DNA of 64,000 nt, taken from positions 1 through 64,000 of the forward strand of contig JAJRUM010000003.1 in NCBI GenBank assembly GCA_024277815.1, written 5' to 3'. Both the position numbers and the translations under genes were made by a program. Position 1 is the first letter of the stretch, and the number at the start of each line of letters is the position of its first letter. Positions 27,108-35,650 of this stretch are shown here, in pieces. The notes beneath the pieces are model-generated. The model worked only from the letters and a program-made list of their open reading frames with translations. It ran no database searches and was not told where the DNA came from. Source of the stretch: Gammaproteobacteria bacterium. Its GTDB lineage: Bacteria; Pseudomonadota; Gammaproteobacteria; Xanthomonadales; SZUA-36.

Positions 27108-27128
27108 ACTGTTCTTTGGTCTGTGGTT

Positions 27129-27290
27129 CTAGGCGATCAAAGCTACCCCGTTGAGTGTCGGAATAATCACTAGCACTAGCACCAGAGCCAGATGCAAATT
27201 TGCTTTCAATAAAACAGAACGAACAACACCATCAGCCTGCTGGCTGGCGCGCTGCGCTCGAACGTTGAATTGTTGCAAATGCTTTGACAT
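27129..27290 (-). CDS. ilv-leu operon leader peptide (attenuator peptide)
   Basis: A 53-residue frame from ATG at 27290 ends in LHLALVLVLVIIPTLNGVALIA, very like the Leu/Val/Ile-rich end of the E. coli IlvL leader (VISVVVIIIPP). Low charged-tRNA levels would stall ribosomes in this run and favour antitermination of the downstream attenuator. The ribosome-binding site is weak. The frame extends upstream to 27404, but the promoter at 27343-27371 makes earlier starts unlikely. An overlapping eight-codon frame at 27206-27232 (MVLFVLFY) could be an alternative. Confidence 0.75.
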   Translation of the reverse strand: MSKHLQQFNVRAQRASQQADGVVRSVLLKANLHLALVLVLVIIPTLNGVALIA

Positions 27291-27342
27291 GGTGGCTTTA
27301 TCCCATTCTGAAAAAGTTCTGTCAACCATTATTTTGCTTTTT

Positions 27343-27371
27343 ATTATAAACAGGCCAGACATGACTGTTGA
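27343..27371 (-). promoter_or_regulatory. Promoter of the ilv-leu operon
   Basis: On the minus strand, TCAACA (27366-27371), a 17-base spacer and a perfect TATAAT (27343-27348) form a sigma70-type promoter about 53 bases upstream of the leader ATG. A second candidate lies downstream, with TTGACA about 30 bases before the leader ATG and GATAAA after 17 bases. It would start transcription at the leader ATG, so the upstream one fits leader translation better. Confidence 0.6.
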
Positions 27372-27421
27372 TGCAGTGTCCGGATACCATGCATTTCCGG
27401 CCACGATCAGGTGCCTGTAAA

Positions 27422-27456
27422 ACCGGAATCAGGTACAATAAAGAGCTGATTCCGGT
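27422..27456. repeat. 11-bp perfect inverted repeat upstream of leucine dehydrogenase
   Basis: ACCGGAATCAG (27422-27432) and CTGATTCCGGT (27446-27456) flank a 13-base loop that contains TACAAT (27434-27439), a plausible -10 for the plus strand. A second inverted repeat, GCAGACC at 27495-27501 and GGTCTGC at 27517-27523, lies between it and the gene start at 27564. The 550-base gap between ilvC and this gene otherwise holds the ilv leader, attenuator and promoter. The first repeat may be an operator for the catabolic operon. The second may be an RNA hairpin. Confidence 0.45.
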
Positions 27457-27563
27457 AGGCTGTCAGAGAGCTTGAACTGGCCAGCACATATCGCGCAGAC
27501 CACTGTTCAAATGACGGGTCTGCACGGCCTTTTCCAGGCGAAAACAGCTTCCTGAGGAGCATC

Positions 27564-28667
27564 ATGGGGATTTTCGAAACGATTGAAAGCACGAAACATG
27601 AGCAAATAATATTCTGCAATAACGCAGATGCCGGCCTGAAGGCCATTATCGCCATTCACAACACGGTGCTGGGGCCAGCCCTCGGCGGACTGCGCATGTG
27701 GCCATATGCCTCAGAGCAGGAAGCACTTGACGATGTTTTACGCCTGTCGCGCGGCATGACCTACAAAGCTGCAGTGTCCGGCCTGAATCTCGGCGGCGGC
27801 AAGGCCGTCATCATCGGCGACCCGAGGAAAGACAAGTCTGAAGCCCTGTTCCGGGCTTTCGGACGCTTCATCGACAGCCTGCACGGTCGCTACATCACGG
27901 CCGAGGACGTCGGCATCGACGTCAATGACATGGAATTCCTGTTCCAGGAAACCAATAACGTCGTCGGCGTGCATCAAGTACACGGCGGCTCAGGTGATCC
28001 CTCCCCGTATACCGCCTATGGTACCTTGCAGGGAATCAAGGCGGCATTGCAGTGGAAATTTGGCGACCAGGAGGTGGGCAAGTACAGTTTTGCCGTGCAG
28101 GGTGCCGGGCATGTTGGAATACAACTGATCAAATTGCTGCGTGAAGCAGGCAGCAAGGTGTTTGTCACCGATTTTAATGCAGATTCAGTGGCCGAAGCCG
28201 TTGAACTGGGTGCGGAAGCCGTCGGCCTTGATGATATCTATGATGTTGATGCTGATGTTTTCAGCCCCTGCGCGCTTGGCGCGATTGTTAATGAAGAAAC
28301 CATTCCGCGGTTCAAATTCAAGGTAGTGGCCGGTGCCGCCAATAACCAGTTGGCAACCGAGGCAGCGGGCGACCAACTGGCTGCCAGGGACATCCTCTAT
28401 GCACCCGACTATGCCGTCAACGCCGGTGGGTTGATGAATGTGTCAATTGAATTTGAAGGCTGGAACAGGGAGCGGGCGTTACGCATGTCGCGCACTATCT
28501 ACTATAACCTCAGCAAAATCTTTGCAATCGCCGAACGGGATAACATCCCCAGCTACAAAGCCGCCGACCGCATGGCTGAAGAACGAATAGAGGTTATCGG
28601 CAAACTTAAACTACCGCATATGGGCCAGCCACACCGCTTTCCGGGCCGTGAGCGCCAGAATGGCTAA
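27564..28667 (+). CDS. ldh: Leucine (branched-chain amino acid) dehydrogenase
   Basis: The 367-residue NAD-dependent enzyme reversibly deaminates Leu, Val and Ile to 2-oxo acids. K68 (MTYKAA) and K80 (GLNLGGGKAVI) fall exactly at the substrate and catalytic lysine positions of Bacillus leucine dehydrogenases. The Rossmann motif AVQGAGHVGIQLIKLL and the substrate-pocket segment YAPDYAVNAGGLMNVS are also present. CTGAGGAG precedes the ATG. It starts the plus-strand catabolic operon, back to back with the biosynthetic operon. Valine or phenylalanine preference cannot be excluded. Confidence 0.9.
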   Translation: MGIFETIESTKHEQIIFCNNADAGLKAIIAIHNTVLGPALGGLRMWPYASEQEALDDVLRLSRGMTYKAAVSGLNLGGGKAVIIGDPRKDKSEALFRAFGRFIDSLHGRYITAEDVGIDVNDMEFLFQETNNVVGVHQVHGGSGDPSPYTAYGTLQGIKAALQWKFGDQEVGKYSFAVQGAGHVGIQLIKLLREAGSKVFVTDFNADSVAEAVELGAEAVGLDDIYDVDADVFSPCALGAIVNEETIPRFKFKVVAGAANNQLATEAAGDQLAARDILYAPDYAVNAGGLMNVSIEFEGWNRERALRMSRTIYYNLSKIFAIAERDNIPSYKAADRMAEERIEVIGKLKLPHMGQPHRFPGRERQNG

Positions 28668-28691
28668 CCGACAAACAGGACAATCAACACC

Positions 28692-29846
28692 ATGAGCGTA
28701 AGCATGCCACTGAATGAAGACCTCGAGCTACTACGGGAAACAGTGCGGCGCTTTGCTGAGAAAGAAATTGCGCCACGCGCGGAAGAAATTGATGTCAGCA
28801 ATTCATTCCCTCAGGACCTGTGGCCGAAACTGGGTGAACTCGGCTTGCTGGGGATGAGCATTCCGGCAGATTTGGGTGGCTCCGAAATGGGCTACCTTGC
28901 ACATGTGGTTGCGATGGAGGAAATCTCCCGCGCCTCTGGTTCCGTCGGCTTGTCCTATGGTGCCAACAGCAACCTGTGCATGGATAATCTGAACAAGAAT
29001 GGCACCGATACCCAGCGCCAGAAGTACCTGCCGGGACTGTGCAGCGGCGAACGGGTGGGCGCACTGGCAATGTCGGAACCCGGCGCCGGTTCCGATGTGG
29101 TTGGCTCCATGGCCTGCCATGCAGAACTGCACGGTGATCACTGGCTGGCCAACGGCACCAAGATGTGGATTACCAATGGCCCTGAGGCCGGTGTACTGAT
29201 TGTCTATATGCGCACTGCCGGCAAAGATGCCGGTTCTTCAACCATGACGGCGTTCCTGGTTGAAAAGGGCATGCCCGGTTTCAGCACCGCGCAAAAACTC
29301 GACAAACTGGGCATGCGCGGTTCCAACACCTGTGAACTGGTGTTTGAGAACTGCAAGATCCCTGTTGAAAACGTCCTCGGTGATGTTCACCGTGGCGTCA
29401 AACTGCTGATGAGCGGCCTCAATACTGAACGTCTGGTGTTATCAGGTGGCCCACTGGGGTTGATGCAGGCCTGCCTCGACCTGGTGATACCCTATATGCG
29501 TGAACGCAAGCAGTTCGGCCAGCCCATTGGAGCGTTTGGCATCATGCAGGCCAAACTGGCGGATATGTATACAGCACTGCAATCTGCCCGCGCTTATGTG
29601 TACCGGGTTGCAGCAGATTACGATGCAGGGATACAGTCACGTGTAGATTCTGCCGCCTGCCTGCTATTGGCCTCGCGTAACGCCGTTAACGTGGCCCTGG
29701 AGGCAATACAGTCTCTGGGTGGCAACGGTTATATCAATGATTACCCGGCAGGGCGCATATTGCGCGATGCCAAGCTTTACGAAATTGGTGCCGGCACCAA
29801 CGAGATACGCAGAATGCTGATCGGACGTGAACTGGTATCCCTGTAA
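28692..29846 (+). CDS. liuA: Isovaleryl-CoA dehydrogenase
   Basis: The 384-residue FAD acyl-CoA dehydrogenase oxidises isovaleryl-CoA to 3-methylcrotonyl-CoA in leucine breakdown. Conserved segments include [16 protein letters not shown] (FAD and substrate contact), [17 protein letters not shown] and the C-terminal [42 protein letters not shown]. The family usually has about 385-390 residues. It lies 24 bases after leucine dehydrogenase, and the neighbours confirm the pathway. Confidence 0.93.
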   Translation: MSVSMPLNEDLELLRETVRRFAEKEIAPRAEEIDVSNSFPQDLWPKLGELGLLGMSIPADLGGSEMGYLAHVVAMEEISRASGSVGLSYGANSNLCMDNLNKNGTDTQRQKYLPGLCSGERVGALAMSEPGAGSDVVGSMACHAELHGDHWLANGTKMWITNGPEAGVLIVYMRTAGKDAGSSTMTAFLVEKGMPGFSTAQKLDKLGMRGSNTCELVFENCKIPVENVLGDVHRGVKLLMSGLNTERLVLSGGPLGLMQACLDLVIPYMRERKQFGQPIGAFGIMQAKLADMYTALQSARAYVYRVAADYDAGIQSRVDSAACLLLASRNAVNVALEAIQSLGGNGYINDYPAGRILRDAKLYEIGAGTNEIRRMLIGRELVSL

Positions 29847-29870
29847 ATAATCAACCGGAGTTGTCACAAA

Positions 29871-31046
29871 ATGAATAACAAAGTTGTTATCGTCGGTGCC
29901 AAACGCACCCCTATCGGTTCCTTTCAGGGCCACTTCTCCACCGTTCCCAGCGATGAACTGGGCGCGACGGCGATTCGGGCTGCACTGGATCAGGCGGGTG
30001 TCCAGCCGGAAGCCGTTGATGACGTGTTGATGGGCTGCGTACTACCCGCAGGCGTTGGCCAGGCACCCGCTCGTATGGCATCACGCAAAGCCGGCATTCC
30101 CACCTCCGCCGGTGCGGTCACCATCAACAAGGCCTGCGGTTCGGCCATGAAAACCATGCAGATAGCCCATGACCAGATTCTGGCTGGCTCAGCTGAAGTC
30201 GTTGTCGCTGGCGGCATGGAGAACATGACGCTGGCACCCTACCTGCTGCCCAAAGCCCGAGGCGGTTACCGTATGGGCCACGGCGAAGTGCTGGATCATA
30301 TGTTTACTGATGGCCTGCAGGACCCGGACGATAAATTGATGATGGGCGTTTATGGTGAGCGTTGCGCAGAGAAATACAACTTCACACGCGAGCAGCAGGA
30401 TGCTTTCTCGATTGCCTCAATAGAGCGTGCCTTGCGGGCAATGAACAGTGAATTTGAGGCTGAAATCGCCCCGGTTACGGTTAAATCGCGGCGCGGCGAG
30501 ACCATTATCAACGCAGACCAGGAACCGCCGGCATGTAATATCGAAAAGATCCCAACCTTGCGGGCCGCATTCAAGAAAGACGGCACGGTTACGGCGGCTT
30601 CTTCTTCGAAGATATCCGATGGTGCTGCAGCCACGGTCTTAATGTCAGCACAAAAAGCGGCTGACATGAACCTGAAGCCACTCGCCACCATCGTTTCACA
30701 TGCAACCTTTTCCCAGGATCCCGAGTGGTTTACCACCGCACCCATCAGCGCTATCAGGCAAGTTCTCGACAAAGCCGGCTGGAGTGTGGATGAAGTTGAC
30801 CTGTACGAAGTCAACGAGGCATTCGCCACCGTGGCAATGGCCGCGATGGAAGATCTCAACATCGAGCACGCCAAAATGAACGTCAATGGCGGCGCTTGTG
30901 CGCTGGGTCACCCCATTGGAGCTTCGGGAGCACGCATCGTGGTGACGCTGATCAATGCGCTACAGCAGCGGGGGCTGAAGAAGGGTGTCGCCGCACTGTG
31001 CATCGGTGGTGGCGAAGCCACCGCTATCGCCATAGAACTGCCGTAG
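29871..31046 (+). CDS. Thiolase (acetyl-CoA C-acetyltransferase type)
   Basis: The 391-residue degradative-type thiolase has nucleophile C89 in NKACGSAMKTM, the VNEAFATVAMAAM motif and the C-terminal GGACALGHPIGASGARIVVTLINAL. It can cleave acetoacetyl-CoA or 2-methylacetoacetyl-CoA. Its place between isovaleryl-CoA dehydrogenase and methylcrotonyl-CoA carboxylase, with an HSD10-like dehydrogenase further down, suggests the isoleucine product 2-methylacetoacetyl-CoA as one substrate. It starts 24 bases after liuA. The exact substrate cannot be read from sequence. Confidence 0.9.
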   Translation: MNNKVVIVGAKRTPIGSFQGHFSTVPSDELGATAIRAALDQAGVQPEAVDDVLMGCVLPAGVGQAPARMASRKAGIPTSAGAVTINKACGSAMKTMQIAHDQILAGSAEVVVAGGMENMTLAPYLLPKARGGYRMGHGEVLDHMFTDGLQDPDDKLMMGVYGERCAEKYNFTREQQDAFSIASIERALRAMNSEFEAEIAPVTVKSRRGETIINADQEPPACNIEKIPTLRAAFKKDGTVTAASSSKISDGAAATVLMSAQKAADMNLKPLATIVSHATFSQDPEWFTTAPISAIRQVLDKAGWSVDEVDLYEVNEAFATVAMAAMEDLNIEHAKMNVNGGACALGHPIGASGARIVVTLINALQQRGLKKGVAALCIGGGEATAIAIELP

Positions 31047-31052
31047 TTAATC

Positions 31053-32660
31053 ATGGCCGTCATCAAATCCCAGATAGATACCGGCAGCAAGGATTTTGCC
31101 GCCAATGATGCACATATGCGTGATCTGGTTGCCGACCTGCAACAGCAGCTTGACCAGGTTGAGCTTGGGGGCAGCGAAAAAGCCCGCAACAAGCATACCC
31201 AACGCGGTAAATTGCTGCCACGCGAACGTATCAGGCAACTGATTGACCCGGGCACACCTTTCCTGGAGTTTTCACCCATGGCCGCTTACGGCATGTACGA
31301 CAACAAGGCCCCTTCTGCCGGTATCATTACCGGCATCGGTCGCGTTCAGGGCCAGGAAGTTGTCATCATCGCCAATGATGCGACCGTCAAAGGTGGCAGT
31401 TACCTGCCGATGACGGTTAAAAAACATCTGCGGGCACAGGAAATAGCCCTTGAGAATCATCTGCCCTGCATTTACCTGGTCGACTCAGGTGGTGCTTTTC
31501 TGCCCCTGCAGGACGAGATTTTCCCGGACCGGGAGCATTTCGGCCGTATTTTCTACAATCAGGCACACCTTTCAGCTGCCAATATCCCCCAAATTGGCGT
31601 CGTCATGGGCTCCTGCACCGCCGGTGGCGCATATGTGCCTGCCATGAGCGATGAATCGATCATTGTTAAAAATCAGGGCACCATTTTTCTCGGCGGACCA
31701 CCGCTTGTGAAAGCAGCCACCGGCGAAATTGTCGACGCGGAATCTCTGGGCGGCGCGGATGTACATTGTTCGAAGTCAGGTGTGACGGACCATTATGCAC
31801 TCGATGATGCTCACGCCCTGCAACTGGCCCGTGATGCCGTGGTATTTTTAAACCGCAAAAAGTCTAACCCGCTGGAAATGCGTAAGTCAGTCAGCCCGGC
31901 TTACCCGGTGGAAGAAATCTACGGTGTCGTGTCACACGATACCCGCTACCCGTACAAGGTAAAGGAAATTATTGCCCGGCTAATTGACGGAAGTGATTTT
32001 CATGAATTTAAAGCCCGTTATGGTAAAACCCTGGTCTGTGGCTTCGCCCACATTCACGGTTATCCTGTGGGCATTGTAGCCAACAACGGAATCCTCTTCT
32101 CTGACAGTGCACTGAAAGGGACCCACTTCATACAGATTTGCAATAAGCGTAATATTCCCCTGATATTTCTACAAAATGTAACGGGATTCATGGTTGGAAA
32201 GGCGTACGAGAATTCCGGAATTGCGAAGGACGGTGCTAAAATGGTGACAGCGGTGGCTACCAGTCATGTACCCAGGTTCACCGTTATCATTGGTGGCTCG
32301 TTTGGTGCTGGCAACTACGCCATGTGCGGTCGTGCCTACCAGCCAAGAATGCTATGGATGTGGCCCAACGCGAGGGTCTCGGTCATGGGTGGTGAACAGG
32401 CTGCATCGGTACTTGCAACCATCCGCCGGGATGCCATGGAGGCGGATGGCGAGACCTGGTCAGCAGAAGATGAGCAGGCATTCAAGCAGCCCATTCGCGA
32501 TAGCTATGAAGCAGAAGGCCATCCCTATCACGCCACAGCACGTTTATGGGACGATGGGGTGATTGACCCGATCGATACCCGGCACGTACTTGGCCTGGCA
32601 CTGTCAGCAGCCATGAACGCACCCGTTAAGAGCGGCCGTCACGGCATCTTCAGGATGTAG
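31053..32660 (+). CDS. liuB: Methylcrotonyl-CoA carboxylase beta (carboxyltransferase) subunit
   Basis: The 535-residue carboxyltransferase moves CO2 from biotin to 3-methylcrotonyl-CoA. It has the two crotonase-like halves with [40 protein letters not shown] and, in the second half, [38 protein letters not shown]. These are typical of MCC beta rather than propionyl-CoA carboxylase. The beta subunit cannot work without a biotin-carrying alpha subunit (liuD), which is not in this cluster. The start is 6 bases after the thiolase stop. Confidence 0.94.
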   Translation: MAVIKSQIDTGSKDFAANDAHMRDLVADLQQQLDQVELGGSEKARNKHTQRGKLLPRERIRQLIDPGTPFLEFSPMAAYGMYDNKAPSAGIITGIGRVQGQEVVIIANDATVKGGSYLPMTVKKHLRAQEIALENHLPCIYLVDSGGAFLPLQDEIFPDREHFGRIFYNQAHLSAANIPQIGVVMGSCTAGGAYVPAMSDESIIVKNQGTIFLGGPPLVKAATGEIVDAESLGGADVHCSKSGVTDHYALDDAHALQLARDAVVFLNRKKSNPLEMRKSVSPAYPVEEIYGVVSHDTRYPYKVKEIIARLIDGSDFHEFKARYGKTLVCGFAHIHGYPVGIVANNGILFSDSALKGTHFIQICNKRNIPLIFLQNVTGFMVGKAYENSGIAKDGAKMVTAVATSHVPRFTVIIGGSFGAGNYAMCGRAYQPRMLWMWPNARVSVMGGEQAASVLATIRRDAMEADGETWSAEDEQAFKQPIRDSYEAEGHPYHATARLWDDGVIDPIDTRHVLGLALSAAMNAPVKSGRHGIFRM

Positions 32661-32696
32661 CCAAACCGCAGCATTGCCCGGACCACAGGAATTAGC

Positions 32697-33506
32697 ATGA
32701 CGCAGACCCTACAAAGCACACTGAATGAACAAGGCGTCCTGACGCTCAGCATGAACCGCCCGGAAGTACACAATGCTTTTGATGCGGACATGATCGGGGA
32801 ACTGACCGCAGCACTGCAAGCAGCAAATGCTGACAAGCAGGTCCGTCTGCTGGTCATTACCGGTACCGGTTCCTGTTTCTCCGCCGGTGCTGATATGAAC
32901 TGGATGCGCAGCCTGGTAGAGGCCAGCCAAGAAGACAATGAGCGCGACGCCATGCAACTCTCAACCCTGATGCGTACTCTGAACTACCTGACAAAACCCA
33001 CCATCGCACGCATCAACGGAGCCGCTTTCGGTGGCGGACTGGGCTTAATCGCCACCTGTGACATCACCATCGCAACTGAAAGCGCAAAGTTTGGCCTGCC
33101 AGAAGCCCATTTGGGTCTGGCACCCGCAGTCATTTCACCCTATGTCATTCGCCGTATTGGCGAACGGAATGCCCGGCGCTATTTTCTGACCGGCGAACAC
33201 TTTGATGCCCACCAGGCCCAAAGCCTCGGATTAATCCAGCAATGTGTGGCGAAAAATCACCTCGATGAAGCGGTTGAAAATGTGATCACTCATTTGCTCA
33301 AAGGCGGCCCCGATGCTGTCATGACCTGCAAGCAACTCGTTTTCGCCGTTGCCGGTCATGATGAAGAGACGCAAAAATCAATGGATGAATACACCTCAAA
33401 GGTTATTGCCGGCCTGCGCATCATGAGCGAGGGTCAGGAAGGGCTGGCGGCATTTCTGGAAAAGCGTGCACCTGACTGGGTGAGTAACAAAACACCAAAT
33501 GACTGA
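32697..33506 (+). CDS. liuC: Enoyl-CoA hydratase, probable methylglutaconyl-CoA hydratase
   Basis: The 269-residue crotonase-fold protein has the oxyanion-hole segments CFSAGADMNWMRSL and INGAAFGGGLGLIATCDITIA. The GLPEAHLGLAPAVISPYVIRRIG stretch is characteristic of methylglutaconyl-CoA hydratases. It would hydrate 3-methylglutaconyl-CoA to HMG-CoA. It overlaps the HMG-CoA lyase gene by 8 bases. The specific substrate rests on the neighbours. Confidence 0.9.
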   Translation: MTQTLQSTLNEQGVLTLSMNRPEVHNAFDADMIGELTAALQAANADKQVRLLVITGTGSCFSAGADMNWMRSLVEASQEDNERDAMQLSTLMRTLNYLTKPTIARINGAAFGGGLGLIATCDITIATESAKFGLPEAHLGLAPAVISPYVIRRIGERNARRYFLTGEHFDAHQAQSLGLIQQCVAKNHLDEAVENVITHLLKGGPDAVMTCKQLVFAVAGHDEETQKSMDEYTSKVIAGLRIMSEGQEGLAAFLEKRAPDWVSNKTPND

Positions 33507-34398
33507 CTTTGTATCCATTGTTGAAGTGGGCCCACGCGATGGCCTGCAAAATGAGACTCAAACACTGCCAACAGCGCTGCGAATTGAGTTCATCAACCGC
33601 CTGTCAGACTGTGGCATACCGGTCATTGAAGCCGGCAGTTTTGTCAGCCCGAAATGGGTGCCACAGATGGCTGGCAGTGCTGAAGTCCTGACCGGGATCA
33701 ACCTCTTGCCAGGCACCCGCTACCCGGTGTTGGTTCCCAACCTGCAAGGCTTTCAACTGGCGGTCGCAGCCGGTGCCAAAGAAATCGTCCTGTTTACAGC
33801 AGCATCTGAGAGCTTTAGCCAGCGCAACACCAATTGCAGCATGGCCGAATCAATTGCACGCCTTAAGCCTGTTGCTGAGCAGGCCAGAACTGCGGGCCTG
33901 CGGGTTCGGGCTTATGTCTCCTGCGTACTGGGGTGTCCATACGAAGGCGACATCAAGGCCAGCGCAGTAGCAACTGTCTGCGAGCAGTTAATGCAGCTTG
34001 ATTGTGATGAAATATCACTGGGAGACACCATCGGTGCCGGCACGCCTTCCCAGGCAAGCAATTTGATCAAATTGCTGACAACAGTCACCCCGGTCGAACA
34101 ACTGGCAGTACATTTCCACGATACCTACGGTCAGGCACTGGCCAATATTCTTGCCAGCCTGGACGCTGGTATTCGCACGATAGATACAGCAGTCGCAGGC
34201 CTTGGTGGCTGCCCCTATGCACCGGGAGCAAGTGGCAACGTCGCCTCCGAAGATGTTCTGTATATGCTTGAAGGCCTCGGACTCGAGACCGGTATTAACC
34301 TGCAGACACTGGCGGTAACCGGAGAATGGATATCAAAGCAACTACACCGACCCAACAACAGTAAGGCCGGCGTTGCTCTATGTAACCAAAATAAATAG
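33499..34398 (+). CDS. liuE: Hydroxymethylglutaryl-CoA lyase
   Basis: The 299-residue TIM-barrel enzyme splits HMG-CoA to acetoacetate and acetyl-CoA, the end of leucine breakdown. It has the signature VEVGPRDGLQNE, the metal-binding AVHFHDTYGQALANILASL and the lid loop GLGGCPYAPGASGNVASEDVLYML, whose cysteine is required in the family. The normal liuC-liuD-liuE order is shortened here to liuC-liuE. Confidence 0.95.
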   Translation: MTDFVSIVEVGPRDGLQNETQTLPTALRIEFINRLSDCGIPVIEAGSFVSPKWVPQMAGSAEVLTGINLLPGTRYPVLVPNLQGFQLAVAAGAKEIVLFTAASESFSQRNTNCSMAESIARLKPVAEQARTAGLRVRAYVSCVLGCPYEGDIKASAVATVCEQLMQLDCDEISLGDTIGAGTPSQASNLIKLLTTVTPVEQLAVHFHDTYGQALANILASLDAGIRTIDTAVAGLGGCPYAPGASGNVASEDVLYMLEGLGLETGINLQTLAVTGEWISKQLHRPNNSKAGVALCNQNK

Positions 34399-34427
34399 TT
34401 ATTAATTTCAAACAGGGAGTCATCAGC

Positions 34428-35195
34428 ATGCAATTGAATGAAGTCAAAGCCATTATTACCGGTGGGGTCTCCGGCCTCGGCCTGGCAGTTGCCAGGAAGG
34501 TCGTTTCCGCCGGTGGTCAGGCCGTCCTGCTCGACATCAATGACGAAGGCGGCGCTGCTGCCTGCACGGAGCTTGGCGATGCTGTCAGCTATATCCGTAC
34601 TGATGTCAGCAATGAGCAGCAGGTAGCCGCTGCCGTGGACGCCGCAGTCAGCCGTATGGGCATGATCAACGTGGCGATGAATTGCGCTGGCATCATTGGT
34701 GCCGGCCGGGTACTGGGTCGCGAAGCACCCATGGCGTTGGATTTCTTCGCCAAAGTCATGCACGTCAACCTGATTGGCAGCTTCAACGTCTGCAAAGCGG
34801 CAGGTGCCGCAATGGAATCCAACCCACCGGGCGCAGACGGTGAGCGCGGCGTGATTATCAGCACTGCATCGGTTGCGGCTTACGATGGTCAGATTGGCCA
34901 GGCAGCCTACTCCGCATCCAAGGCAGGTATCGTTGGCATGACACTCCCCATCGCGCGGGAATTCGCCCGGTTTGGCGTGCGAATCAATACCATCGCACCG
35001 GGAATTTTCTGGACGCCGATGGCAGATGGCATGCCGGAACACGTTCAGGAATCACTGGCCGCCTCTGTTCCATTCCCAAGCCGTTTGGGCAAACCCGAAG
35101 AATTTGCTGAATTAGCAGCTCATATCATGGAAAATGGCTACCTAAACGGTGAAACCATCCGCCTGGATGGTGCCGTCAGGCTGGCACCCAAGTAA
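34428..35195 (+). CDS. SDR-family 3-hydroxyacyl-CoA dehydrogenase, HSD10-like
   Basis: This 255-residue short-chain dehydrogenase has the cofactor loop TGGVSGLGLA (11-20), NCAGI, S147 region and the catalytic Y161-x-x-x-K165 (YSASK). FGVRINTIAPGIFWTPM and LNGETIRLDGAVRLAPK resemble type 2 3-hydroxyacyl-CoA dehydrogenases (HSD17B10), which oxidise 2-methyl-3-hydroxybutyryl-CoA in isoleucine breakdown. With the thiolase at 29.9 kb this would add an isoleucine branch to the leucine operon. It starts 29 bases after liuE. Confidence 0.86.
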   Translation: MQLNEVKAIITGGVSGLGLAVARKVVSAGGQAVLLDINDEGGAAACTELGDAVSYIRTDVSNEQQVAAAVDAAVSRMGMINVAMNCAGIIGAGRVLGREAPMALDFFAKVMHVNLIGSFNVCKAAGAAMESNPPGADGERGVIISTASVAAYDGQIGQAAYSASKAGIVGMTLPIAREFARFGVRINTIAPGIFWTPMADGMPEHVQESLAASVPFPSRLGKPEEFAELAAHIMENGYLNGETIRLDGAVRLAPK

Positions 35196-35206
35196 AGGAG
35201 GGGCCG

Positions 35207-35614
35207 ATGGAAACTTTCGCCGAGGTAAGGCAACATATTCTGGACAACCATAAGTTGTTTATCGACGAACCATTTCAACTGGCATTTGATTGCCCGCTGG
35301 ACAACGACAGCAGAAAGCAGACGATCTATATCGCCGAACTGAAGACATCGGACAACCGCCGCTACCTGCGAGTGGAAACCCTGATCTGCCCGCTGGAAGA
35401 TTTTGATGCCGAAAAATGCTTACGGATCAACTTGATATTACGTGTTGGCTACCTGGCGGTGGGCGATCTTGACGGTATAGCCTATGTGAAAATGTGTGAA
35501 AACATGCCCTACAGTTCTCTGGATGGCGATGAACTGGAGTATGTCATCAGCCATGTGGCACCGATGGCAGATCGCATGGAGCAGGCACTGGAATCAGGCA
35601 GCGACATCAACTGA
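35207..35614 (+). CDS. Conserved hypothetical protein, 135 residues
   Basis: I do not recognise this protein. It is acidic and soluble with no signal peptide or membrane segment, and predicted alternating strands (RRYLRVETLICPLEDF, INLILRVGYLAVGDLDGIAYVKMCENM) between N- and C-terminal helices. This pattern resembles YbjN- or type III chaperone-like folds, but the similarity is weak. A very strong AAAGGAGGGG lies just before the ATG and only 11 bases separate it from the SDR gene, so it is expressed with the branched-chain catabolic operon. Confidence 0.75.
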   Translation: METFAEVRQHILDNHKLFIDEPFQLAFDCPLDNDSRKQTIYIAELKTSDNRRYLRVETLICPLEDFDAEKCLRINLILRVGYLAVGDLDGIAYVKMCENMPYSSLDGDELEYVISHVAPMADRMEQALESGSDIN

Positions 35615-35650
35615 TATATTTACCACCCTTCTAAGCAAGAGGAAATAGCT

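Noticed and set aside
27113-27122. TCTTTGGTCT in the ilv leader, matching part of the acs operator
   Set aside because: It lies between the leader stop and the attenuator, has no -10 at the expected distance and is explained by RNA structure of the leader.
34215-35042. A 275-residue minus-strand frame across liuE and the SDR gene
   Set aside because: Both plus-strand genes carry clear catalytic motifs in this region; the antisense frame has none.
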